Positions 18,925 to 29,585 of a DNA stretch of 64,000 nucleotides are shown piece by piece (the stretch's first letter is position 1; each line of letters opens with the position of its first letter). The DNA lies in NCBI GenBank assembly GCA_006386115.1, contig VFIW01000074.1, positions 204,201 through 268,200 of the forward strand, in the 5' to 3' direction. The position numbers were made by a program, and so were the translations under genes. This DNA comes from Globisporangium splendens. Taxonomy: Eukaryota > Oomycota > Peronosporomycetes > Pythiales > Pythiaceae. The notes under the pieces are model-generated. The model saw only the letters and a list, made by a program, of their open reading frames with translations, searched no databases and had not been told where the DNA came from.

Positions 18925-21900
18925 ATGTACGCTGCGCTACATGCCCTCAAGAATGCATTTTACAAAAACCAAGAAAAGGAAAAAAGACCATGTCCTAACA
19001 CGCTACGGGTATTAACTCAGAACGTGTGCGGATTCAAAAAGAAAGAACGAACAAAATGGTTAGAGGATCTCAAGGGGACACTAACCGCAGAAAAGTATGA
19101 TATCATTTATTTACAGGAGACGAGGATCACCACAGCCAAAGAAGAAAGCAGACTCCGACATTACTGGAACCGAATATGGGGGGTTGCAAACCTGGACAAA
19201 CCAACGTCCTTTTGGTCCATCCATCCAGACGCGACCGGCGGAGTGGCAATACTCACAAATCCGAAGACGATTAGCGAAACACAACTGATCGAGGAATCCA
19301 AGTGGACGAATCGCACAGTCGCTGTCAAGTCCAAGGGAGTGGTGTGGATTAATGTGTACGCACCCAACAAGAAAGCAGAGCGAGAACACTTCTTCCGACG
19401 CCTAAACGAGGAGTTCGGGACTCATCGTGCAGCAGCAGTGCTCGGAGGTGACTTCAATTGTGTGCTCGACAAGCAACGGGACCGGTACCAAAGAGGAGTT
19501 CGGCTACCTGTGCAGTGCGAGAGCGCAGAACTGAGACGACTAGTGACGGAGTGGAACATTTACGACGCACGGGAGCTAGTGGAGGATCCGGAGTGGCCAG
19601 TGCAGAGGGAACTGACGGAGCATTTCACATACTGGAGAAAAAACTCAGCCAGTCGACTCGACCGATTCTATATCGCAGGAAACCTGGGCAGCGCCGTGCA
19701 AAGGGAGGCTATAGAGCTACCCAAGCGCTACTCGGATCACCAAGCAGTGGTGCTGCATATGAAATGGACGATTCAACCGCAGAGACCAAGGAAGGTGAAC
19801 AAGTGCAGGTACCCGATGCGTACCTCGCGTCCTGACTTGGTGCGGACTGGGGTGCAAAAGGCGATCGCTCGCGAGCTGGAGCTGATGCAGAGTGAAGGGT
19901 CAATCGTTTGGAACAACCTGGAGCAGCGTATCATCAAAGCAATACTGAGAGTAAGTCGAGCAGAGAAGCGGCAAGTACGAAGATACCGGCAAAAGTTGGA
20001 GGATCAGCAGCATCGACCGGCAAACCGTACAAGGCGTCAGCTGATCGAAGAACAAGCAAACGCGGCAAGGGAGGCAGCAGAGTTCAAATTCGGTAAGTAT
20101 ATGCAAGCAACGCAGGGGGATGGTCGTCACATATTTCGGAGGATCGCCAACTGGCAGCGGGATCAAACAATTTCACAATTGAAACCGACTCCCGGAAGGT
20201 ACCACTCACCAAACGCGAGTCTAGCGGACATCATGGGGGCAGAGTGGAACCAAATCACTGGCCAGAGCCATGCTGCGGTCCCTCCGCAGAAGGCTGAACA
20301 GCGATTTGATGCACTGGTGTACATTCCGGAAACTCGAAAAGTCACAGAAGAGCAAAACCAAGACTTGATGGCACCCATCACTGAAAAGGAAGTACGAGAG
20401 GCGATCGCGGCTTTACATCGGCATAAGGCAGGTGGCGTGGACAGTCTGAACAATGACTTCTACAAGGATTGCGAGGACGTGATGGTTGAAGTTTTGGTGC
20501 GGGAATTCAACAACATCCAACGCGGGGCAACCATGCCACGATCATTCGGTCAAGGAATCGTGATACCGTTGCGCAAGAAAGGAGATTCGCCAAACCCCCT
20601 CGATTACAGACCAATCACTCTGCTTACGACCACTTACAAGTTGTTTGCAAAAGTCTTGGCAACAAGGCTGCAAGACATCCTTCTGTGGATCATCGGGGAA
20701 GCACAACAAGGCTTTGTACGCGACCGACTGATGGAGAACTCGATCCTCATCATGCAAGCCGCATTGGACAAAGCGTACCACAACAACGGTGAAGGGTTGG
20801 ATGACGCTCCGGGAATTGCGATGCTTGACTTCATGAAGGCTTACGACACATTGGACAGAGATTTTCTGTATCTTGTGCTGAGCAAGTTCGGTTTTGGGCG
20901 ACAATTTGTGGATTTAGTACATCGAATGCACTCGGACACTACAGCGCAGTACCTGGTGAACGATGAAGTGTCGAGAGAATGGGAGGTCAAGTCGGGAATT
21001 CGTCAAGGTTGCCCCCTGGCCCCTCTCTGTTTATCGTTGCCGCGGAGATTCTCGCACTGGCAGTACAACAAGACCCCCATCTGGAAGGAATTCGCGTGAC
21101 CAGATCCGGAGCAGAACCCCATCTCATTTCGACCTTCGTCGACGACTCCGCCGTCTTTTTGAAACAAGGGAAACAGCTGCCTCGACTCATGCAGCTGCTG
21201 TCCGAGTTCGGTCAGCAATCAGGTCTGCACGTGCAACCAACGAAAAGCAGCTACATCTGTCTCAACACAGCAGTAGTCCAGGAACAAAGATGCGGCATTC
21301 CAATCCTGAAGCATGGAGAGACGGTGAGGTACCTTGGCATCCAAATAGGTACCGGGAACATCACACAAGCTAATTGGGAGGACCGCCTGCAAAAGCTCCG
21401 AACCAGATTGATCATCGCGGACCAAAGTCTCCAACAGTGTGGTGGGGAGAGTGCTTATACTGAATTCGGTCTTACTGCCGTCGATTCTGTTCACTGCCGG
21501 CTACATCAAGCCCCCAGCGAAGGTCGTGGATCAGCTAGTGAATCTACAAAAGCAATTTTTGTGGCAATCGACACTCGGCACAGACGGCACGAGGCACAAG
21601 GTGAGTCCTTCCCTGCTCTACTTGCCAGTCAAGGAAGGAGGCATAGGTCTCTACTCAATACCTCTTGCAATAAAGCGACAAGCGATGCGGCGGACAACTC
21701 GGTGGCTTCAGCGAGCGCGAGACAAGTATACAGAGGCTTGGCATGAACAGGTGCATCGGGACAAAAGTCAAAACCGGGGATGTTGCGCGGTTTCACCCAA
21801 GGAGCGATGCCACCTCGCACAGACAAGGCTGTACCAGATGAGCAATATTCACAGACTCGGGTGGGAGTATCTCTGTGAAGACCTGGTGGCTGCAGAGAGA

Positions 21901-23180
21901 CGCAATCCTGCGTAGAAAGACGATCTGAAGCAGCAAATGGAATCCTTGCTACCGACCCTGGACCTCGAGTGGAGGTCAGACGGACGTGTAGGTGTGTACT
22001 GTGGGAGAAAACCAGAGCAGACGATTCATCAACTATCGGAAGAGACTCGAGCGTTCTGGCCATCCTTTCAGTGGAACGACAACCCCTGGATAATCGACAG
22101 TCAAGGCGAGCAGTATACAGTCAAAAAGGTTCCTTTCCTGAAGGAATGCAATTTGGCCAGCTTCAACGTGAGACGGGAGGAAGAGCGAGTGTTCTCCGTG
22201 CGGCTACCAACCATGACGGCGACTCTCACGTTCAAACGAATGACTACCCTGCGAAAACTCGTAACCAGCATCATTCTATGCTCACCGGAGATAGAAACCG
22301 ATGCAGGCAACCAGTTGAACAGTCACCAGGAGCCGTGGAGCAGGAAACACACAAAACGAGAGTACAAGTGGATCAGCAATGGCATGGGAACCATCATCGC
22401 GGTGCCAGTATCGGAGGGGAGCCACACGGACTACATCCAGATGCAACGGCAAGCAAACGGAGTTCTCTGGACAGTGACCGACTGGGTTGGGGATGCTACC
22501 TGTCAACAAGACGTTGCAATGATCGAAGAAGAAATAAAAACCACAGGGTGGACTTTCAAACCGCACCCGCTCACGACTCACTGTCCGTGGCTGGTGCATG
22601 AACGTACTCCCCCAAACAGTATCCAGAAGACAATTGACCGAGCACGAACACAAAGGTTGCACAGCAAGTTGTATCAAGGTCTCGGAGGACTCATAGACAA
22701 GCTCAACGAAGTCGCGAAAACTGACCAGTGGTACAGCCATGTGCAGTATCGACTACCAGCAGATCTATGGAAACAACGAGGATGTCTTACGCCGTATCAG
22801 ATGTGGACGACATACCGGATCTCTACGATGCAGCTCAACCTGTTCCATCCGGTAAGGATCGAGCCTCCAGCGTGCCCAAGCAATGCCGGATGTAGGAGAC
22901 AAAAGAAACTATCTCACACATAGTCTGGAGTTGCAAGCGAGCACAAGCCGCGTGGACGACCATTCTCGGGCGATGGATGGGTCGAACATTGACGTAGCAA
23001 GCACTCAACCTCTTCCTGCCTCATATTGCCAGTCGCACAGCCCCGCCAGGTCAACGATCTTTGCTCCGGGAATTGGAAAAGCACTTCGGGTTCATTACTC
23101 CGGAACACTCGACAGCACTACAGAAACTCTGGTTTATCGTCACATCAAGCATCCCAGTTTTGCAATGGAGAACGAGAGTG
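18925..23180 (+). pseudogene. LINE ORF2: APE endonuclease and reverse transcriptase, frameshifted
   Basis: The endonuclease occupies the first 270 residues: TQNVCGF, YLQETR, GGDFNCV, SRLDRFYI and YSDHQAV are the expected catalytic motifs. Reverse transcriptase follows: PITLLTTTYKLFAKVLATRL, AQQGFVRDR, MLDFMKAYDTLDR, GIRQGCPLAP and STFVDDSAV (FVDD at the active site). The frame breaks by one base near 21027 and again near 21437. There is an in-frame TAG at 21913-21915, another frame change near 22890, and a TAG near 23000. A CCHC-like zinc motif (ETISHIVWSCKRA) is readable in a third frame at about 22900-22950. The product would nick the target and copy the element RNA. With these lesions only the N-terminal 724 aa (to 21099) is translatable. 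Confidence 0.88.
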
Positions 23181-23190
23181 GAAATAGTGC

Positions 23191-23943
23191 ATGAACGACA
23201 ACACGTCACTATCGAAGAAAGTACCCAGCGAGTGTGGACAGCGAGTGTGGACAGCGTGTGTGACGCAAGTGCGGGCTGTGGCTCATCGGATGAGAACGCT
23301 CAAAGGAGAAAAGATCAATGCAACGTGCCTGAGTCAACTGCTTAGCGTACTGGAGAGACAAGACTTGTCGCGCCAACTGGGAGCATGGGCGACGGCGCGT
23401 TTGTATTTCGATGGAGGTGCACGCGTCAACCCAGGTCCAGGAGGCAGCGGTTGGGCACTCATCTTCCTGAATGAGCGAAGCAATCATTGGGAACTCAAAG
23501 CGTGCGGCTATGCGTACATGGGACCGGAAGTCACGGACAATTGGTGCGAATACAGCGCACTGAAAGATGGTTTGGCATACAGTGCACACTACCTACAGCA
23601 TTATGAAGTCAAGTTGGAAGTCTTCGGAGACAGCCAAATGATTATCGCAGCCCAGAACTGGTTCGCCTCAATACGCCAGACCAAGTTGCAGCCACTAGCA
23701 GTTCGGGTAAATCAAATCATCGCCAACTTTGCGTGGACCTCCTGGGATCACACAAAACGAGAACAAAACAAGATGGCCGATCTTCTCGCCAACATGGCAA
23801 CGAGCTCCAAGAGTGCGAAGATACTCGCCGTTGAACAGCGGGGAAACGATCAAGTTGTTATGTCCCAAGTCGCAGCTCTACTCGACAATGATGTCGGTGC
23901 CACACCGTCAAACCTAGATACACCTCACTGTCAGCAGTGTTAA
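23191..23943 (+). CDS. RNase H domain protein of full-length LINE
   Basis: An intact 250 aa frame, near-identical to 7877-8629. It has RLYFDGGARVNPGPGG (G to V change next to the first catalytic Asp block), NWCEYSALKDG, VFGDSQMII and REQNKMADLLANMA. It carries the same 13 bp tandem duplication (about 23227-23252), which puts it out of frame with ORF2. The open frame survives in both copies while ORF2 is wrecked, so a separately translated RNase H ORF is possible. Alternatively the two copies share an inherited lesion. Confidence 0.7.
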   Translation: MNDNTSLSKKVPSECGQRVWTACVTQVRAVAHRMRTLKGEKINATCLSQLLSVLERQDLSRQLGAWATARLYFDGGARVNPGPGGSGWALIFLNERSNHWELKACGYAYMGPEVTDNWCEYSALKDGLAYSAHYLQHYEVKLEVFGDSQMIIAAQNWFASIRQTKLQPLAVRVNQIIANFAWTSWDHTKREQNKMADLLANMATSSKSAKILAVEQRGNDQVVMSQVAALLDNDVGATPSNLDTPHCQQC

Positions 23944-23998
23944 TGAGACTCAGGAATTCTTAAACTGTATGTAGATCATAAGTTAAATAGAATTACCT

Positions 23999-24012
23999 TC
24001 TCTCTCTCTCTC
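23999..24012. repeat. (TC)n 3' tail of the LINE
   Basis: A tctctctctctctc run closes the element after aattacct, exactly as at 8685-8699 in the truncated copy. It takes the place of the poly(A) tail seen in many LINEs. Confidence 0.8.
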
Positions 24013-24014
24013 CC

Positions 24015-25702
24015 GATGTCGATGGAAAACGGTGTTTCCAATATCATTGGCAAGATCGGTGTGTGCGGGGCAAGATAAGTGCATTCATTAGGACAGGTTC
24101 GAGACTTGCTATGCGTGGCTGAAGGGTAGGCTTGGCAAGGCTCGCCCCGGGTGTGACGTGGTGGCTTTGTTGGAGTTGCGGCGCCAGCGCTTGGCACCGT
24201 GCTCGCCGCCGGGGACAGATGATGCTTACTTTCTTGAGGCTTGTGTCCTCCGCGGCTTCCTGATGAATGACTTCTCTATCTCTATATCCTTCTTACTCCT
24301 ATGCGAGGAAAAACCTTCTGCTCCAGATGAGTAGCAGTGCTGAAGCTCACTCGTTGAACGTGCAAGACGATGAGATGACGCTGTTGAATGTGCTGCACAA
24401 ACTAACCCTCGCTCCTGCACATGCAAATTTCTTGCACTCGGCGGCGTACGTGTCACAGTCGACAATGCAATCAAGCGAGATCACACGCGTGTGCTGAGTC
24501 ACAGCTCGCAAGCTGAGAAGGAAAGCGAGCTGAGTGAATCGGGGCAATCGAAAACATCTTGAGTTCGCTTTGGGAAAGACTTGGTATCGAGGGAGTCTTC
24601 TTGCTGAGTCTTTGAGTGGAAGGCTCGAAAAGAAAGAGTGTGCGAGCGAATGGAGTGTGCAAGTCTCTTGGAGCATCCAAATGGTTTGTGGCGCTGGGAT
24701 GCGATTTTCTTTTGCGGACAATGGTGCGGTTGTTGTTTGTATCGATGAATGAAACACGTCCCAGATATCGTGAAACTCCACCATAGCCAGAGTGACTCGG
24801 TGCGTGCTATTCTGGTCACAAGACCGAAACAACTCGCAGAGAAGTGTCGCCTTGTGCGTGTGTCCAGTTGAAGCAAAATGAAACTCAGATCTTGTTATTT
24901 TTTGTCGCGATCCGAAGTAGATACTCAACCTCATTGTCTTCTGACGTGTCCAAAACGAGGTTTAACTTTGCGAAACGAGCGGAGCGCCTGACAATAGAAA
25001 ATACCAGTAAGACCATGGCGCACGTGATAACCATCGTGCTGTTGGCCACGCGCAGCATCTAACGCAGAAAAGAGTCACAAATGGGGGAGGCGTTCTCTCG
25101 AAGTGCGCCGTGCTGACGCGATCGCTGCACCTGCCTCCTTTTTACGGTCTGGCAGGATGTTGTGCGACCAAACTGGTCAAGGTCAGAACTGAGGTTGCCT
25201 GTGGCATTTGCGACTGGATGAGCGTGCTGAAGAAACTCAGCAACAACGCGAAAGCGCGTGGTTGAGCTCGGGTGTCGCAATTGCCAGAGGCGGACCGCAT
25301 TCACACAATTTTTTAATTGTGTGCTGCACACTGTTCGGTGCAGTACTGAAAGTAAAACTGCTCTTTGAAATCATTTCGTCATAGAACCCTGGAAAACACT
25401 CGCAGCGCTTCAGCAGGGGCGAGTTGACAAACGACAGCACCCCAAGCCACTCGAAAATACTGAAATCAAGATTCTCCTGTGTCGACAATGCTTCGATTGC
25501 GTCGTTTAGGATATAGGGGAAAGTATACTCGATCTGCTCGCGATCACCATGAATTCTTGCAACCTACTAAATGTATCTTTCAGTAAATGCCAACTATGCG
25601 AGTGAGTGCTCGCACTGTGATTAATGCTCGAACTAATCTTTGCATTGTTATTGACACAAAATGCAAAGCTTACTGAAACTTCACCGACATCGTTGGCGAG
25701 GG
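24015..25702. repeat. 1.69 kb dispersed repeat, copy B
   Basis: This is the same-length copy of 5461-7148. It begins immediately after the LINE tail and ends inside the signal-peptide codons of the AA17-like gene at 25703. The left flank present at copy A (5232-5460) is absent here. The minus-strand coding relic described for copy A is repeated at about 25237-25614. Confidence 0.9.
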
Positions 25703-26445
25703 ATTCCCATCCGCGCTCTTCGCTGCCACTCTGCTGCTGGCAGCCAAGACAGACGTCGAAGCGCATGGATACATCCGCCAGCCACTGGTCGCGTTCAAGG
25801 GAGGCCGCACCACCTCGAACTGGATCGAGGAAGACAAGCCAGCATGGACAGGGTTCTCGTCCTGGAACAACTACATGAACGACTTTGCGCGCATCTCCAA
25901 GCAAAAGGGCTACAAAACGTTGCGAGCGTTCCTGGAGAACAAGGGCGCTTCGTGCGGCTACACCGAGTCAAACACTACCCCTCGCGCGATCCCACGCGAC
26001 GGCAAGGTGATCTTCGCGCACAGCAACGTGGGGTTTGTGCACCCGGTACGTAACGCATACTCAGTAGATGCTGTTGTTGTCTTGCTGTATGCAATCTCAT
26101 TTCGATGCGTCTTGCTTTCCTGCAGGGTCCATGTGAGCTCTGGCTCGACAACAAGATGATCCTGCACAAGGACGACTGCCAGAAGGCATCCCCAGGTGTC
26201 AAAGCCGTGATGCCGGTGGACTTCTCGTCCTGCAAGGGAACGTGCATGCTGCGCATGTACTGGCTTGGGTTCCAGGACCAAGGTCAACGCTGGCAAACGT
26301 GCAGTAAGTGTCATCCTGGGCTATCAATTGAATGGTGCATGTTCAACGAAAGGGGTGATGAACGGGATGTCTGTGTCGTTCTGTTTGTCCAGAGTACTGC
26401 GTGCCTGTAAAGAAAGGTGGCAAGCGTCTCCTTCGCGATGAATAG
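25703..26445 (+). pseudogene. AA17-type lytic polysaccharide monooxygenase, start codon lost
   Basis: Three exons are readable: 25703-26045, 26126-26303 and 26393-26445, with introns gtacgt...ctgcag (80 bp) and gtaagt...tccag (89 bp). The product runs from a hydrophobic SALFAATLLLAAKTDVEA (signal-peptide core and cleavage region) into mature HGYIRQP, giving the N-terminal His of a copper histidine brace. Later come FVHP-GPCELWLDNK, a ladder of Cys pairs and MYWLGFQ. This matches my recollection of oomycete AA17 enzymes, which cleave pectin oxidatively outside the cell. The frame upstream of FPSALF runs into a TGA without any ATG, because the 1.69 kb repeat replaces the first codons. The mature domain looks intact, so loss of the start is probably recent. 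An unseen upstream exon cannot be excluded. Confidence 0.72.
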
Positions 26446-26882
26446 GCTGAAACCCTTTCGACGGTGTTTTTCGATACAACTTAGCTCGCTTCCGAGCGTT
26501 GGTGTGCATAGTTTCCTCGCATCCAGACACAGCAAGCGTGTGCACAATGCGTATTTCGTATCAGTGCTATTGATGTGGAGTTTGAAAGAGAAACGTTGCG
26601 ATAATAACCGACTGCACATTGAGCTTCTGAACGTTGGTGGTGTTTGATTTTTGTGGGAGCTTTGTATCGTTGCAGCGCGGCGTGCACGCCGCTGTTGCTG
26701 TAGAAGTGCGTGTGAGCTGAGCCAAACTTTCTGCGCAAATAAGGTTTCTGAATGGATGTGTGTCATGGCCATCACTCGTATCCAGGAGTGATGAGTTTAC
26801 TTGAAATGAGAGTGAGTGATGGTCAGTTGTGGACCTCTTCAAGTTCGCAACACTTCGGTTCATTTTCGAAAACGACACCATC
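26446..26882. other. Intergenic, with initiator for RING gene
   Basis: No gene in these 437 bp. The sequence ttcattttc at 26859-26867 matches the oomycete initiator (YTCAYTYY) and lies about 20 bp before the RING gene ATG. Confidence 0.55.
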
Positions 26883-27407
26883 ATGGCGACGACGCAGGTG
26901 TTTCTGCAGTGCACCAAGGCAAATGGCAAGCTCCGCGTTCGGATCACGTCGCCTGGCTACTTCAACGACGCCAACTGCCAGTTCCCTCGCAACATTCGAA
27001 GCGAGGGGCAAGTCTACTGCGTCGAGCCGCGCTGTGTGCGCTTGGTGCAGACGGCAGGTGGGAAGAATTTTTACCGCATCTCACAGCCTATCAAGCTCTG
27101 GGACGAAGACGACAGTGATGTTGAAGCACTACAAGGTCCTGGGCGCACAGACAAGAATGGAGACGGTGGAAAGACGAAGAGCGGCAAGAAGAGACGCAAC
27201 CGGTCTGTGGAGAAGCCGAAAGCTGTCTATGACCACAAAGATGAACCCGACTGCCTGGTGTGTTTTGAGAGCCCAAAGGAGCAGATATTTGTGCCGTGCG
27301 GCCACTTTTGCATGTGCAAAAGCTGCATCCAACAGCTCGTGCGTCCGAAAAAGTGCCCACTGTGCCGAGAACCGATCAAGAACACGATCCGTTTGGACGA
27401 GTTGTGA
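26883..27407 (+). CDS. Small RING-finger protein (putative E3 ubiquitin ligase)
   Basis: A single exon of 174 aa. The N-terminal 80 residues (MATTQVFLQC...) are a compact domain rich in beta-type residues that I do not recognise. A Lys/Arg/Asp-rich linker (GDGGKTKSGKKRRNRS) follows. The C-terminal 55 residues form a C3HC4 RING of the type found in MUL1/cIAP-like proteins: CLVCFESP, FVPCGHFCMCKSC and KKCPLCREPI. Such domains recruit ubiquitin-conjugating enzymes. The frame is open from 26829, but the initiator-like site at 26859-26867 and the good context ccatcATGG favour 26883. No signal peptide or membrane helix. The target is unknown. Confidence 0.8.
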   Translation: MATTQVFLQCTKANGKLRVRITSPGYFNDANCQFPRNIRSEGQVYCVEPRCVRLVQTAGGKNFYRISQPIKLWDEDDSDVEALQGPGRTDKNGDGGKTKSGKKRRNRSVEKPKAVYDHKDEPDCLVCFESPKEQIFVPCGHFCMCKSCIQQLVRPKKCPLCREPIKNTIRLDEL

Positions 27408-27602
27408 CGACGAACCTAGGCACATTGTATTGGATCATAGAGGCTACGCTGTATAAGTCTGGACATATAATACGCACACTCAGCACACTTTGTCTCTATG
27501 ATACCGACTTATATCCAGTTGTGTGTCTTCGATGCATGTATCAAAACTGCGTCAAACATATGAGCAATACGACAAAACGGTTAGCGGACCTTACTCACTG
27601 GG

Positions 27603-29585
27603 TTATTGCACGATCACCGTGGCGGTGCTTGAGGTGTAGTGGCACAGCGATCCAGATGAGCCAGCGCCAGCTTGCACAGGATTTTTCCCGCCGTCGTAGT
27701 GCGTGCACACTTGGTAATCGCTCCGGGACGTCACGATTTTTGCGTTCGCGATGTTGGCTTCATCCTTGTAGTTCTTGTTCACGCGCACGAGCTCCCCCGT
27801 TGGGTTCACGGAGACGACGCCGTCGACGATCACGATGCGCTTGACGGGACCGCACGTGGCGCACGATTCGTAGAGCTCACCACAGTTTTCCATGTAAAAG
27901 CTGCCACTAATCGTCGCGGTGCCCGCAGCCTTGGCCAGGATCACCCGAGATGCTGCACCCTTTGCGCCGCCGCCAGTGACAGTGGTCGTACCGATACCCT
28001 TGTCGATCACCACTGCTGCCTGGCACACGGCCTCGGACCACACGTTGTCGATGGCGCAGCTGTTGTCCGAGCAGAAGACGCCGACCACTTGGTTTGCGCC
28101 GATGATCACGTTTTTCAGGACGCCGCCGGACTGGACAATGAACACAGCGTCGTCGCTCACTATCTCCTTCCCAGAGTTACACTGAACGTTGCTGCGCTCG
28201 TACTTTTTCATACCGCCATCGAACACTTCGCCCGCAGCGACAACGTGTGGCGCAGCGAGCGGCACGACATCGGTCGCGGTTGGCCAGTTGCTCGCAGGTA
28301 GTGTAACTGCTGGCACAGGTGCGGACGTTGGTTCTGGTGTTGGTTCTGGTGTTGGAGCTGCGGTAGGTTCGGCTGTTGGCTCTTGCGTTGGAGCCAACGT
28401 AGGCTCTGGCGTTGGTTCTGGTGTTTGGGCTTCCGTTGGCTCTGGTGTTGGCGCTGGTGTTGGCGCTGAAGTTGGCTCTGGCGTAGGTTCAGGAGTTGCT
28501 GTTGGCTCTGGCGTCGGGGCTGCTGTTGGTACTGGCGTTGGTACCAGTGTAGTAGGCTCTGGTGTCGGTGCTAGTGTGGATTGAGGTGTTGGCACTGACA
28601 TTGGGGCTTCTGTTGGTATTGGTGTTGCTGCTGGGTTTGCCGTCGGTTCTGGTGTCGCTGGGGCTTCTGTTGGCTCTGACGTCGTCACTGCTGGAGCAGG
28701 TGCCCGTTGATCAATCTCAGTCTCCGGCTCATCCGTCTCTGGTTCGTCCGTCTCTGGCTCGTCCGTCGTCTCTGCTGCAGGTTCGGGCGTCTCATCTCCT
28801 GGCTCCTCGTCCGGTTCCAGTGTCGGCGCCGGGGTCGTTGGCGTTGGAGTCTTCGTTGATTCAGGCTTTTTCGATGCCGCCGTGGGTTTCGGAGACGCCT
28901 GGGTCTTTGTCGCTGTCGGGGTCTGCGCTGTCGGCGTCATCACGGGAGTCAACGCGACCTGCTTCGGTGGCGTCTTGGTCTCAGTTGCTGGTGCATGCGT
29001 TGGGGTCGTTTGAGCTGCTGGCGCGATCGTCGGTTTCGGAGTTGCTCCTGGACTCGGCAGTGGAGTCTTAGCCCCAGTCGACGCTGGTGGGAATGTTGGA
29101 AAAGCGCCAGGAAACGCTGGAAAAGCACCAGGAAACGCTGGAAATGCGCCAGGACTCGGGCACGGCGTTTTGATCCAGGAAGCTGCTGGTGGAGCGGCCC
29201 CAGGACTTGGACACGGTGTGGCGGGCGCTGCCATGTTTCCTGGGATGTTGGGCAGCGTCAGCGTCCCTGGCTGGTAGCCGCCCCAGCCCGTCGGGTTGAA
29301 CGTCCACGGCGCGGTCGGCGGGGTATTCGCATTATTATCATTGTTTTTGTTGTTGTTGTTGTTGTTGGGTGCACCCCATTTACCCCAGTTGTTGTTCTTG
29401 TTGTTGTTCTTGTTATCGCCCCATTTTCCCCAGTCCCAAGTCCCCCAGTTCGCATGCGCGTTGCCTGCATATCAAGCGCAAGTCAGTTGTCAATCGACGC
29501 ACACAAATCTGCAGATAAACGCAATCGACATACCTGCGTGCACAGCGAGCAGCGCATACGCGAGGAGAACCGCCGGCGTCTTCAT
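27603..29585 (-). CDS. Secreted PL3 pectate-lyase-like protein with long Pro/Thr linker
   Basis: Two exons, 29534-29585 and 27603-29464, with a 69 bp intron (gtatgt...tgcag), encode 637 aa. Exon 1 is the signal peptide (MKTPAVLLAYALLAVHA). Exon 2 starts with an Asn/Trp-rich stretch (NWGTWDWGKWG), then FPAFPGAF-type repeats and about 300 residues of PTPEPT-like linker with an acidic EPETDEP patch. A PL3 domain occupies about 410-637 (FDGGMKKYERS, LKNVIIGANQVVG, IDNVWSEAVCQAA). PL3 enzymes cut polygalacturonate by beta-elimination with calcium. Here the usual acidic positions around NVWxEDxCEDA read SEAVCQAA, and LYRSC reads LYESC, so catalysis is doubtful. The modular Pro/Thr linker would suit a wall-anchored or extended secreted protein. 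Expression control is not visible. Confidence 0.85.

Larger units (their letters stand above)
14500..24013 (+). mobile_element. Near full-length non-LTR retrotransposon (LINE) with APE, RT, RNase H and OTU domains
   Basis: The order is ORF1 (14898-18875), ORF2 with apurinic-type endonuclease and reverse transcriptase (18925 to about 23180, broken), an RNase H frame (23191-23943), a short 3' UTR, and a (TC)n tail at 23999-24012 rather than poly(A). A second, 5'-truncated copy at 7750-8699 ends in the same tail, so the tail belongs to the element. The 5' boundary is approximate. No target-site duplication was found. ORF2 damage means this copy cannot move on its own. Confidence 0.9.

Noticed and set aside
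14500..24013. LTR retrotransposon interpretation with the 1.69 kb repeats as LTRs
   Set aside because: The two repeats do not flank this element symmetrically, lack TG...CA ends and a primer-binding site, and the coding order with an APE endonuclease is that of a LINE.
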